Source: Crotophaga sulcirostris
Taxonomy: Eukaryota > Chordata > Aves > Cuculiformes > Crotophagidae
DNA length: 64,000 nucleotides
NCBI GenBank assembly: GCA_013397455.1
Contig: VYZB01000174.1
Span: 208,100-272,099 of the forward strand
Reading direction: 5' to 3'
The notes beneath the pieces are model-generated. The model saw only the letters and a list, made by a program, of their open reading frames with translations. It made no database searches and was not told the DNA's origin. The position numbers and the translations under genes were made by a program. Position 1 is the first letter of the stretch, and each line of letters starts with the position of its first letter. This document shows, one piece after another, positions 35,103 to 46,852 of the stretch.

Positions 35103-37136
35103 AACTGGTCGCGTTTAGCTGCCAATCAAGCCAGAGTTGGGGCTAAACTGTGACACCCAGTCACCCTCCCACACCTCCATGGCCACTTCATCCTCATGGT
35201 AGAGCATAGAGGACACATTTCCAGAGTGCCACTAACTTTCTATGAAACCACAGACCTGCCCCAGCCATTGCGTGCCTCAGTTTCCCCAGGTGTGTGTTGG
35301 AGGTGGAGGCTATTTCACCTCTATGCTCTTCAGCCCAAGATGGGCTGTCTCTTGCTATGTCACACGTGCTGCTGGGCATGTTGGAGGACTTGGGTCTCCA
35401 GGGAACAAGTGGTGGTTGTCGGATTATCATCACTATGGCAGATGGTAGCCCCTCCTGCAATGGGCATGAGTGATGATGTTCAGTGAGCTGACAGATCATT
35501 TTTCTCACCTTTCTGCTGCCAATCCCCATCTTTACCACCTCAGAAGGTATCTGGCATCCCTGCACCTCCAAGGGCCAGGGACGCAAATGCCGGGCTGATA
35601 AAACATCTTGGCTCACTGAGATTTACGCTCCAGTTGAGACTGAAGGCACAGCATCCTTCAGAGTAACATCTTCAAAACAAACCAGGAAAAGGCTGCTGTG
35701 ATACCCCCTGCCCAGATTTTCTGCTCATCTGATCTGGTTATGGTCCTGCTGAGGGATGTGAACATGGAGACAGCAAGGGACCATCGGCAAGGGAGTTACC
35801 AGATGATCTTCCTGCACTCAGTGATGCAGTGGAGGTATTTGTTTGGTCTTGGTACAACCCTGGCCTTTTTTATTGAAAAAGCCCAAAGGACGGAAAAGAA
35901 ACCAAAACCCTTGGATTCAATGTTAAGTCTGTTCACATGGATACTGGAGCTCAGTCCAGTGAAGCAGCCATAGGCTGTTGGAGGTGCCCTAGGATCTGCT
36001 GGCCTCCAGCTGTGGTGGGTCTCCCACAGGACCTGGGTCATGTGCAGGTGTTTAAGGTATCATAGAACATTCTGTACATCACCAGGCATCTTGTATGGAG
36101 CCAACTGACCCCTAAATCCCAAAGATTCTGCCCTGCCTGTCAACTGCTGGGCTAAATTCATCAGCTGCTTCTCATCTCTGAAAACATAGTTTGGGTCAAG
36201 TTGGAAGAAGCAGCAGCAGAGGGAGCTGGTCGGCTGGTGGATGGTTGGAAACTAATGCTTAAAAGGTGTTCTTGTTTCACTGAGCAGAACTTCAGGGCCT
36301 GAGCAGAACTTGGCTTGGAAATATTGCTCCCTGCTGCTGTCTCTGGGCCAGGTCCTGCATGGTGACCTGGAAAGTGACTTGTCCTTGCACATAAATCTGG
36401 GAGGTGGCAGTGGGATTGCAGAGCCCAACCGAGGAGATGCTTGAACATCGTGAGTACAAGACGTCTGTCAGCACACCCTGTACTCAGGGACCTCATGGGT
36501 CCCACAGAAGGGCAACTTTGGAGCTCTGCTACCTGTGTTAGGGTTAAATCTCACCAGGGCTCATTAGAGGGAAGGAACATTGGGCATAGGAGGTCATTTT
36601 ATTTCTGCCTGATTTAGTTTCACAGGCCTGAGTGAAGTCACATTTCAGATCCTCCGGGGCAGGGTGTGATCCTGCAGGGAGGGCATTTTCCAGCAACACC
36701 AGCCCAAATGTGCTGGATTTCCCAGCAAGTGGCATTTTGTCTCTGCTGAAGGAGAGGATTGCCTAAACTCCTCTAGATTTTCCTTTTTTTTCTACTTCAT
36801 TTGCAAAAGCATTCAAGCTAAAGATGCCTCTTTCTACTTTGCAAGCAAAATCTTTTCAAGATTATCTCTCTCCTTTTCAGAAAGCAGATGTTGGCAGTAG
36901 TCTTAATTTCACATCATTGAAATTTACTTTGATTTCCTTTCAATTCTGTATTTTTAATCACTTATTTTAAATTACAGAATGAAAGGACTGCTAAACAGTT
37001 TAGGAAGATGTTTGTGGCTCAGGAAATATAAAAAAAATTAATTCCCTTGATTCTGCTATGAATATGAGTGAACTCAGTACATTTTTAATACATTGTTATT
37101 CTATTAAGGTGGATGTCCTTTGAATGAATAGCCATT
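35103..37136. other. Unique stretch, AT-rich at right end
   Basis: A MIR-like 12-mer lies at 35274-35285. From about 36780 to 37130 the sequence is AT-rich and free of repeats, possibly a conserved noncoding block. No gene recognised. Confidence 0.55.
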
Positions 37137-37574
37137 CATAGAATAGAATCATAGAATAATAGAATAATTTGGTTGGAAAAGACCTTCGAGATCATTGAGT
37201 CTAACTGTACCTGTCCACTGCTAAACCAGATCCCTAAGCATCTTGTCTACCTGTCTTTTAAACATTTCCAGGGATGGTGACTCAATCACCTCCCTGGGCA
37301 GCCTCTGCCAGTGCTGATGAAGATATTTTTCCTAATATCCAACCTGAACCTCCCTTGGTGCAACTTGAGACCATTTCCTCTCATCCTATCACTTTTTATT
37401 TGGGAGAAGAGACCAACACCCACTGTGCTACAACCTCCTTTCAGGCAGTTGTAGACAGTGATGAGGTCTCCCCTCAGCCTCCTCTTCTCCAGGCTAAACA
37501 ACCCCAGCTCCCTCAGCTGCTCCTCATAAGACTTGTTCTCCAGCCCCTTCACCAGCTTTGTTGCCCTTCCCAGG
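37137..37574 (-). mobile_element. CR1 LINE 3' fragment (group C, CR1-Y-like)
   Basis: Tail with several octamer-like units (CATAGAATAGAATCATAGAA), then GAAAAGACCTTCGAGATCAT, CTAAACCAGATCCCTAAGCA, GGGAGAAGAGACCAACACCC, AGGCTAAACAACCCCAGCTC. The minus strand encodes [16 protein letters not shown] and [14 protein letters not shown]. It is the most complete group C copy in the window. Confidence 0.96.
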
Positions 37575-39827
37575 ACAACACTTGATGCAGGGACTTTAGG
37601 ATTTGGGTCTAAACCTGTCCTTGCTTTGCCTTTGCTTGCAATAATTCCCTGTTGCTGTGAAATGAGCAGAACGACTCTCTATCCCAGTGGGCTCTTGGGA
37701 GGATTTGTCTATGTCTGCTGGAGATGCTCAGGGGTGGCTGGAGCTCCCACTTAGGCAGCAAGGTCACATCCCCTAATGTGGCTTTTACACCCTGCCCCAT
37801 GATGTACCCAGCTGCTCCATCTCCCATGAGAGGAGACGTGGTTTGGCAAAGAGGTCCCCAGGATGGATTTTACTTTGCTGTGAAGGCTTATGGAAATCTC
37901 CATCCAGCTCCTGCCTGTGATTTCCTGCACATCTTTCACAATTTCTGCACTGTCAGAGAGGGCTTTTCATTTGTTTAAACTTGATTTTCCTTTTTGGGCT
38001 TTAAACAGTGAAAGCAGATCAATGTCTTGTGAACCTCCTCCATACAGACAGGTGGGATTTGCTGCTGTACTGGAAGATTTATCACCGGCTTCCCCCTCTC
38101 CTTATTCCCACCGTGAGAACATTAAGCCATGGCAGAGGTCCATCAAAGGTTATAATTGCTGTGGATGTTTCCTTAAGTGTCTTATTCAGAAGATGATGAG
38201 GCTTGAGTGCTTGTCCTAATGCAGTCACAATTCAGAGTTACTAGTGTGCTTTTAACTAATAAACTTGCAATTGCAGACCAGAATAGAAAGCTCTGTAATC
38301 ACATAAAACTGCTTTCTGATGGGTGAAAATGAGCCTGGGGCTGAGATTTGCTTCCCTTCCCCCTTCTTCATTGTGTCCCAGAGATTTTCCTGATGGGGGC
38401 TGTGTGGAGGGGTAGGGGAGGTAGGACCATCCTCTCCTCACTGTAGTGATGGCTCTTTTTGAAGCATTCAGCGTTTGAATGGGATTTGACACTGGTTATC
38501 ATTGCAAAATTGTGATTATAGGGCAGATGGGAAAGGGATCTCTGCAAGGCACTGTGAAACCTTGCTCTGGACTTCACCCACCTTGTCGCCAAGCCTTCCC
38601 TCAGTGGTGCCAAGTTCCCCTTTTCCTAGAGAGGAGGATGCTCAGCATCCCGAGGAAAGGTGCACCACATGGCATGGGGAGGAATGGGCTGGGAAATGGG
38701 GCCCGTGGTGTCCCCCATCCTTTCATCCATGTTGTCTGAAGCATCTTTGGTGCTCCAGAGAGAGCTAGGAGAACTGGAGCCCATTCACAGACATCTTTTG
38801 GGGTAACACAAAACTTTGGCTTGAGAGAGGGCAAAGAGCTCTCCTGATGGCTGGTGCCTCCAGCTGGAGAAATCCAGAGACTTCTTCAAGAGATAACAAT
38901 GGGAGGGGCTTTGTGTGCTGCAGAGAAATGACTCGGTGGGACACTGGGGTTAAAGCTGTGGGCTGAAGTGCCAGGTCAAATGGGGCTCAGTAGGCAATGA
39001 AATGTGAAGCATTAACTGGTCTACGTGCAGAAACAGCCACCTCTCACTGCTGGGGCAGGAACATCTCCTCCACATCTTTCTGATGAGCTGACGTGAGGCA
39101 TCGCAGGGAGCACATGGTCAGCACTGTGCTGCAAGACACCGAGCACTCTCTGAGGAGACCTCCAGGGCGAGGAGCACGGCAGGGTCACCTCCCTCCCGCT
39201 TACGCACGTGCAGAACGGGAGACGCTCACGGACACTCTCAGGGTTACCCTGATATCCATCCAGCTGACTGCAGAGTGAGGGCCAGGATGTTCCCTCAGCT
39301 GGAGCCTTGCCTGACCGAGGTCGGATTTCCAGGGGCAGGAAGAAAAATGTCCCCGGAGACATCTGGTGCACTGTGTGTCCGGTGACAGTGGCCGATGGAG
39401 GGATGGCTTCGTGCCTACACGGCCAAATCAACACTTCTCTGTCTACAACACAGCCCTAAGGTGCAGCACAAGCAACGCAGGCACAAGGGGGGATGCCCAG
39501 CAGTTATAATTCACTTGCCTGCATCTCCAATGCTGACCTTAAACTCCAAATTCAATCAAAAAAAATCTCAGATCCACATTTCCTTCTATGAGGTTTGGCC
39601 TTAATTGGGAATTTGGTGTTTGTTCTCAATTGTTCATCAATATTTTTTTTTTTCCATATAGACTGGTTTTGGTCATCTTGCTTTGTCTCCAGTGTCTTGC
39701 TTCTCGGGCTGGCCCATCTAATTAATTGGCGCCCGTGAGAATATGAGGTACAAATATTCCTTCAAGCCTTCCCAGGAGCTTCACATCTCAATTCACAGAC
39801 TAACGAAGGACAGATCCTGACTACTAA
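37575..39827. other. Unique stretch with a CpG cluster
   Basis: No gene or repeat recognised. Holds a local CpG cluster at 39091-39421, listed separately, and an 11-T run at 39643-39653. Confidence 0.6.
39091..39421. promoter_or_regulatory. Small CpG cluster, possible regulatory element
   Basis: I count 18 CpG in about 330 bases (for example ACGCACGTGCAGAACGGG and GACCGAGGTCGG), while most of the window has less than one per 100. There is no TATA box, no clear exon and no donor nearby. It could be an unmethylated regulatory element, a decayed CpG island or chance. Confidence 0.3.
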
Positions 39828-40105
39828 ATCATAGAATTATAGAATCATAGAATCACAGAATGGTTTGGGTTGGAAGGGACCTTAAAGCCCATCCAGTTCC
39901 ACCCCCCTGCCATGGGTGGGGACGCCTCCCACTGGATCAGGGGGCTCCATCCCCTGATGGCTGCCCCATCCAACCTGGCCTTGAACACCTCCAGGGATGG
40001 GGCAGCCACCACTTCTCTGGGCAACCTGTGCCAGGGCCTCCCCACCCTCACAGGAAAACATTTCTTCCTAAGATCTCATCTCAATCTCCCCTCTTTCTGC
40101 TTAAA
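39828..40105 (-). mobile_element. CR1 LINE 3' fragment (group A)
   Basis: Long tail of octamer-like units (AATCATAGAATTATAGAATC), then CCATGGGTGGGGACGCCTCC, GGATCAGGGGGCTCC. An extra 16 bases or so follow (CATCCCCTGATGGCTG) that other copies lack, then CCCATCCAACCTGGCCTTGA and AAGATCTCATCTCAATCTCC. 5'-truncated at TCTGCTTAAA. Confidence 0.96.
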
Positions 40106-43100
40106 TATTAATACTCATATTTATCCTTATTGTCTTCCATTCCTCTTCCCCCTTCCTTTATGCTGCTTGTCCTTCAGTAACTCAAGATAAAGCCATTCCA
40201 TCAGCATCACCCAGAACCTTCCTGGAGCTTCCTGCTTTGCATCTTACCTGGAATAAGTCAACATCTATATTTCAAAGCACCTGATCAGCTTTAATAGCAG
40301 AAATCAAGGTGCTCTTCCAGTTGGTTTCTGGCTTGGGGGAGGAACGCATGGTCTAAAGCATGAGTACTGAGAATGGACTCAGAAGTGGCTCAGCCAAAAT
40401 CACACACTCCCCATGGGAGCTGTGACTACTGCAGTTTCAAAGCCAGGATGGGCACCTCGCAGGTTGAGCTCATGGCTGATACCTTAGGGTTGTAGAAGAC
40501 CATGGATGGCTGAGGGAAGTCCCTCTTTCACCTGTGCCTCATGCCACTGAGCGGTGGCCGTAGAGATACTGACCTGCACCCAGAAGGCACCATCTGACAG
40601 AGCCAGCACCGGGCTGCTACAGCCATGGCTTCCCATTGTGCTGCTCTTCCAAGGAGATGAATTTTGATGGTGAGAGTGCTTCCAGGCAATGTGTTGTGTC
40701 TTCATTCCAAGGCAGAGTGAGTTACATTTATCAAGACTGGAGATCTCTGATCTGTGGGAAACTGCAATCAGGTCCGAGGATGAGATGATGAGGTGCCAGA
40801 ATAAGGTCAGGACTAGCTGGGAGGGAGCATGTCTTTCCCATCACAGATTCTGGGATGCTTGGGGGAATTGAACAGAACACAGAAGCTGTGGGATGACGTG
40901 GTGGTCTGAGGGCAGAGGTCTTGGAAGAGAGAAGATCTCCAGCAGCTACAGCTCCAACCACACTCTTGTCTCTGCATCTCTTCCTTTCGCTGTGTTTGGG
41001 TTGGAAAACTACTCTTGAGTGCAAGAGGACCCTCTTAGCACCCTGCCAAGCTGAGGGACTGGGCCAGGACAGGGGCTGCGTCACAAGGCCATTCCCATAG
41101 GAACGTTGTCCTACATGGGAAGGTGCTTGGGGCTTGGAGGGCACTCCCTGGGTCTCTGAGCCAAATGAGAGACCCCAGCCTCGCTTGACCATGACCAGTG
41201 GGAGTCCTCTCTAAAAGAACTCTGAGCTGCTTTAGCCCTGATAGCAGTTAAAGAGTAAATGAAATTAAATAGGCACAGACAAGCACAGAGATCAGAATTC
41301 AAGACTCCCCAGCGCTTCTGGCCTGACAGAGAGTCGCAACAAAACCTTTTCTCAGCTGACTCTGAAAGGGAAACCCACACAAGCTCTTTTTGCTATTCAG
41401 TCCAAACACAGGGCTTCTACTCATTCGAGCCCTCTGAATGTTTTTGTAGCTCCCGGGCACATCGCGCTGTGCCAAGAGCACAAACACTAAGGCCACTGGT
41501 TGTAGGTGGGCAGGAAACGACAGCGGTGGAGCAAAGTGTTTGCCAGAGCAGGGTAATCAGGGCACGTCCCAACCCTCTCACCCCTTCTTTTGCCATGGCA
41601 AATGGGGAGAAGTGGACAAGAGGACATCCTGGAGTTTGCTTAACTTCCTCTGTTATTTCTGTTAGTGCTTTGGCTCAGTTTGCAAGTTGAAGCCAAGCTG
41701 TTCATCCTTGTTCAGCTCAAGCAAGAGCAGGGCCAGCACAGGAACCTTTCATCTGAGCCATCGGACACGGATTTCGGGCTGAGCCAAAATGGCTCCAGAG
41801 CCCAAATGTTGGTTTGGAAACTACCTAGCACTATATGTGCCATCTTTGCCAGGGAGTACAGCTGCTTTGGGGGAAAGCATGGAACTGGGAACCTCTCTTT
41901 GGGATGCATAGCTTAGCTGTGCCTCAGTTTCCTTTCACCCTTATTGCCACCTCACTAGGGTGCTCCATATTTCAGGAACTGACCCAGTGGAGGAAGTCCT
42001 AAAACTGGGTCTCTTCATGATGCAGCTGATGCTCTGATTCAGAGTTCCAAATCCAAATCCTGGTCCAAAGAAGTGCTGAGAGCTGGGGAGCTCAGTGCAC
42101 CCAGGAGACCTTGTGCAATCAGCCCTTCCTTAAGTGCATCCAGCAAACCCAACCCAGGCTGCTTATCTGTGCCAGACTGCAACCAACAGTGAAATAAGGT
42201 CAGCAAACCGTTAAGACCAAGAGGTAGATGTTAGCTGCTATAGCTTGGATGCAGGACACAGCAGCCCAAAGAGGGTGGAAGGATGCCAAAGGCTCTCCAA
42301 CCCTGTGCTGATGTGCTCCAAAACCGCATGAGGTTTTTGGCTTGTCTCCACGACCTGGGGAGTTTGTGTTGCCCAAGTCCCCCACAGGGACGAAGCCATG
42401 TGGTGGTGTCCCCTGGATTGTCTGGAACCACAGCAGAAAAGGGAAAGGGATTTTACACATTGCTTGCATTTTCTTTTCTGTTCATAAGAAGATTTTGGCC
42501 CTTCTCCATGTTTCGTGGCAACCTTCAGGAAGTCCTGGATGCACCTCCAGAAACCCTTCTTGAATGCTTTGATCTTTAGCCCAAAGAATATCAGCAAGGG
42601 AAACAGCTTGTCCTTATGGCTAGGTCAAGGAGAAGGTGTCAGGTTGTAACCTGTGTTCCTCTTGCTTGTCCCTGAAGTCTCTGTGCTTCCCCTTCTGTTA
42701 CAAAACAGAAGTTACAAGGCTCATTTTACCTTCATGAACACCCGTGATGGTCTCAGAGATGTGTTTGCACACAGAAATCCTACCATCCAAAGCAGTGCTT
42801 CTCCCAGCTCTGTGGCTTTTGCTCTGTTCTCTACTACAAAGAGAGCTTCTTGTAGCCCACAGACACCACTTTAGTATCTTCTCTTCTCCACTGCCCGGGC
42901 TCATCCCAAGGAAATCCCCTCAGAAAACCCCTCCTGCCCTCTGAATGTGTTTCTGTTTGATCTGCTGCCTTTGCCAGCCATCACCACCTTACAGCACTGC
43001 TTATTATGAGGGTTAATTGGTGCTTATATATGATTTTAAATCCCTTCTTATTTAACAAAGCTGGGTTTTGAATTTCTAGCTTGCGAGCATGGATCATACT

Positions 43101-43496
43101 AGGAGCTCTGCCAATGCCAGGAAATTCCTTGCATTGTCTTGGGCAATTTGTTACTCTGTGCCTCCTTGCTGGAACAGGCTCCGACACAGCTTTTGTTTGT
43201 TGCAGCTGGGGGAGAACAGAGCTGTCATCGTTCTTTTCCTTCGTGGGTGAAGCCTGTTATTTCAGAAGGGAAGCTGGCATTTTCAGAAACCTGATGAATC
43301 GGCATCCTGGATGCCAATGCTCTCTTGGCCCAGATTTAGTGCAGCCCAGGCTTCTCCTTGTCCAGTTATTTTGTGCTCTCTGTGGGATGAACACACCTCT
43401 GGACTGAGAAGACACACTTGGGCAATGATTCAGTTGCCTAAATGCAAGTTTCCAGTGCAGTTTTAGACACCCAGGTTCTCTTGCCTGGCACATAGG
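40106..43496. other. Unique stretch, no gene recognised
   Basis: 3.4 kb free of transposable elements apart from a MIR-like 12-mer at 41921-41932 (context AGCTGTGCCTCAGTTTCC). Open frames are up to 153 codons without domains. Confidence 0.6.
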
Positions 43497-43962
43497 ATCA
43501 TAGAATGGTTTGCGTTGGAAGGGACCTTAAAGCTCATCCAGTTCCACCCCCCCTGCCATGGGCAGGGACCCCTCCCACTGGATCAGGGGGCTCAAAGCCC
43601 CATCCAACCTGGCCTTCAACATCTCCAGGGATGGGGCAGCCACCACTTCTCTGGGCAACCTGTGCCAGGGCTTCACTGCCCTCACAGGAAAAAATTGCTT
43701 CCTAAGATCTCATCTCAATGTCCCCTCTTTCAGCTAAAAACTGTTTCCCCCTTGTCCTGTCCCTGCACTCCCTGATCAAGAGCCCCTCCCCAGCTTTCCC
43801 TTTCAGTACTGGGAGGCTGCCCTACGGTCTCCCTGGAGCCTTCTCTTCTCCAGGCTGAACAACCCCATCTCTCTTGTATGGGAGGTTCTCCAGCCCTCAG
43901 ATCATCCTTCTGGCCTCCTCTGGACTAACAGACCCAAGTCCTTCCTGTGCTGAAGGCTTCCT
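43497..43962 (-). mobile_element. CR1 LINE 3' fragment (group A)
   Basis: ATCATAGAATGGTTTGCGTT, GGATCAGGGGGCTCAAAGCC, AAGATCTCATCTCAATGTCC, ACTCCCTGATCAAGAGCCCC, TTCTCTTCTCCAGGCTGAAC, up to CCTTCCTGTGCTGAAGGCTT. Small deletions near 43797 and 43880. A well-kept group A copy. Confidence 0.96.
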
Positions 43963-44756
43963 TCACAGGATGTTCTGTGCTTTTCCTTCTTGTCCCTGAG
44001 CAGCTTGCATTGTGTCTTCCACTCCACCAAGCTCTCTCCCAGGTGTTCAGGCCTGCCTAGTTTGACACACAACTGTATAGATATAGCTGGTTTAACCTAC
44101 ATGGAGTTCTCTGGGACAACAGATGAAAAGTGTTGGAGGATCAGAATATTCCATTAAAAAAATTCAAACAAACAGAAAGAAAGTGCACCCTGAAAAATCT
44201 TGTAATTTTACCCCTTCAAATAGCATTTGATCTCTGTCTGGTCTCTTTTTGGTGCTGGTGCTGTTTGAGCTGACAAGGGTAGATATTCTGCTGAACTGCA
44301 ATCAGGAGGAACTGAGTGCACCTTAATTTTGATGGTTTCTTCTACATTTTTAACACAGGGTCAGTGAACTCTTGCACAGTGAGCCTACACAATGCTGCTG
44401 CAGACAGTTGGGAGGGGAGCAAGATTTTCCACAATGGTTTCTTTGTGTGCCTGAGTTAACCTCTTACCAAGGAGGATTAAGCAATGGATGTTCATGAAGA
44501 AGATGGGGAGTCTTTGTGAGGTGCATGGTGGCCACTAGAGGGTGGCCATGTCATAGCTAGCACTGGTGGTCTTGGGGACAGTGCCTTCATGGGGCAGCTC
44601 TCTACCCCCATCAGGATAAGCTGACTTCTGGTTTTGGATACATGACCTGCCCAGGTACAACATTTCTGATCTGAACGAGAGCTGGTGAGCTCTGATGGCT
44701 GATGGAGAGGCAAAAAGGTTTCATGTCATGTGCCAAAGAAGGAGCAGAGGTGCTTG
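43963..44756. other. Unique stretch, nothing recognised
   Basis: AT-rich near 44100-44230. No supported feature. Confidence 0.5.
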
Positions 44757-45115
44757 GACTTGAACACCTCCAGGGATGGGGCAGCCACAACTTCCCTGGG
44801 CAACCAGTGCCAGTGCCTCACCACCCTCATTGAGAAGGATTTCTTCCTAACATCTAATCTAAATCTCCCCCCTTCCAGTTTAAAGCCATTCCCCCTTGTC
44901 TTATCACTACTTGCCCTGTGTAAAAAGTCCCTCTCCAGCTTTCTTGTAGCCCCTTCAGGACTGGAAGGATGCTCTAAGGCCTCCTCGGAGCCTTTTCTTC
45001 TCCAGGCTGAACAACCCCAACTCCCAGTCTGTTCTCATAGCTGAGGTGCTCCAGCCCTCTGATAATCTTCATAGCCCTCCTCTGGACCCATTCCAACAGT
45101 TCCTTTGTTGGGGAT
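44757..45115 (-). mobile_element. CR1 LINE, 3' end missing (group B)
   Basis: Begins abruptly at CTTGAACACCTCCAGGGATG, so roughly the last 140 bases of the element and its tail are absent. Continues with ACATCTAATCTAAATCTCCC, GCCCTGTGTAAAAAGTCCCT and TTCTTCTCCAGGCTGAACAA, to CCAACAGTTCCTTTGTTGGG. Loss of the 3' side is unusual for a LINE and points to a later deletion. Confidence 0.94.
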
Positions 45116-46393
45116 AACACTTGCATCATGACCTGACTTCACATCCAAGCCAACGCAAAAAATGCTGTTTTATTGTTTGAAGGCCACCAAAGTGTCAGAG
45201 AACATAATGAATCCTCCATCCCTCATGTGATGGAAGGTACCGGTGGTAGGAGCTGTACTGCTGCTACCTGTGAATGTGTTGCATAACCTGGAGGATAGAG
45301 CTCCTCTGCTGGAAGTGGCCCTAGGCTAAGGCATTGGATGGACTATCCTGAAAAGGGACAGAACAAATTCTGTCCTTAGTGTCTGCTCTCTACAGCTCAC
45401 TGCAGGTCCCCCAGGCTGTCCTGCCAGCCGTGGCCACCTTCCAGCATCCACTTCCCCTCCTCTGCCCTCCTGCTGTGGTGTATCTCGTGATAAAGCTGAT
45501 TTCCTCGTCCATCCCTCCCCCTGGTTTGGCTCTGAACAGAAGCTCTCTGTTCTCTTCCAAGGAGATTCTGGCAAAAGAGCACATTTCTTCTTTTCCCTTT
45601 AGCAGCCCCTTTCCTGCCCCAGACCTGTCCCCGCCGTGTTCCCCACTCCGTCATCTGATGCTCCCTTCTGCTTTGGTTCGCTTTTTTGCTTACCCACCCA
45701 CTGGCTTCTGGTTCTCCTCCTCCCAGCCCAAACACATTTTAATCTTTCCCATCTGAAACAACTCTCCCTTGGCTCTAATATCCTCTCCAGCTTGAGCTGA
45801 TTGCCACTTCTGTGCACACGCTATGCCAAGACCGAGCTCATGTCTTCACTAAAACTTGGCCCACGTCTAACAAGACCTCATGGATTTTGAGTCAAGCCCA
45901 GCGTAGTTAATTCATTCCTCATGCGCTGTCTTGGTGCCTTTTCTTGAAGCCTGAGGACACCACTGTGTCTGCTGACACAGTGAATTTGCCCCCTCTTGCT
46001 TACACACATCTTATCCCAGATCCTGAAAACTTGAGCTGTGTCCTTCCTCCCTCTCTGCACAGCTGCCCATCTCACCCATGGCCCTTGCCATCTGGTACCT
46101 TTGTCACTACATGGATGCTCTGTTGCCAACAATTGCCTTTCTGTACCAAATGCCTGACCCCGCTTCTGTTCAGCCCATGACACCTGCAGTCTTCTTGCTC
46201 TGTGTGTAGGCATGTGCCCCTATGCTCTCTCCTGCACTGCCCCTTCAAACACAGGTGGGGAGAATTTATTTAAACTACCTGGTTCTCCTTCAAGTATCTT
46301 CTTAGAACATCCAGGTTCTGTGATGTTCACAAAACAGAAGGTTTGGAAAGAAGCAGCATTGTTTCTTTTTTCTTCTTTATACTTGCTTTTGTT
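45116..46393. other. Unique, pyrimidine-rich stretch
   Basis: The plus strand is C/T-rich from about 45360 to 46250 with an open frame of 125 codons (45379-45756). Its low-complexity Pro/Ser/Leu content follows from base composition. Contains a perfect 9-bp-stem hairpin at 45961. Confidence 0.55.
45961..45982. other. Perfect hairpin, 9-bp stem, 4-nt loop
   Basis: CACTGTGTC, loop TGCT, GACACAGTG. No T-run follows in the sense needed for a terminator (and this is a eukaryote). Function unknown. Confidence 0.85.
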
Positions 46394-46852
46394 CATAGAA
46401 TCATAGAGCGGTTTGTGTTGGAAAGGACCTTAAAGATCATCCACTTCCAAACCCCCTGCCATGGGCAGGGACACCTTCTTCTGGATTAAGTTGCCCAGAG
46501 CCCCACCCAACCTGGCTGTGAACACCTCCAGGGATGGGGCATCCATGACTTCTTTGGGCAACCTGTGCCAGGGCCTCACCACCCTCACAGCAAAACATTT
46601 CTTCCTAAGATCTCATCTCAATCTCCCCTCTTTCAGATTAAAACCATTTCCCCTCATCCTATCCCTGCACTCCCTGATCAAGAGCCCCTCCCCAGCTTTC
46701 CTGTAGACCCCTTTAAGTACCGGAAAGCTGATAAAAGGTCTCCCTGGAGCCTTCTCTTCTCCAGGCTGAACAACCCCAAGTCTCTCAACGTGTCCTCTTA
46801 TGGGAGGTTCTCCAGCCCTCACATCATCTTTGTGGCCTCCTCTGGACTCGTT
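46394..46852 (-). mobile_element. CR1 LINE 3' fragment (group A)
   Basis: CATAGAATCATAGAGCGGTT, CCATGGGCAGGGACACCTTC, CACAGCAAAACATTTCTTCC, AAGATCTCATCTCAATCTCC, CACTCCCTGATCAAGAGCCC, TTCTCTTCTCCAGGCTGAAC, up to GTGGCCTCCTCTGGACTCG. Good group A copy. Confidence 0.96.

Noticed and set aside
34520..35146. Open frames of 134 to 201 codons crossing the N gap
   Set aside because: Their length comes from unread bases.
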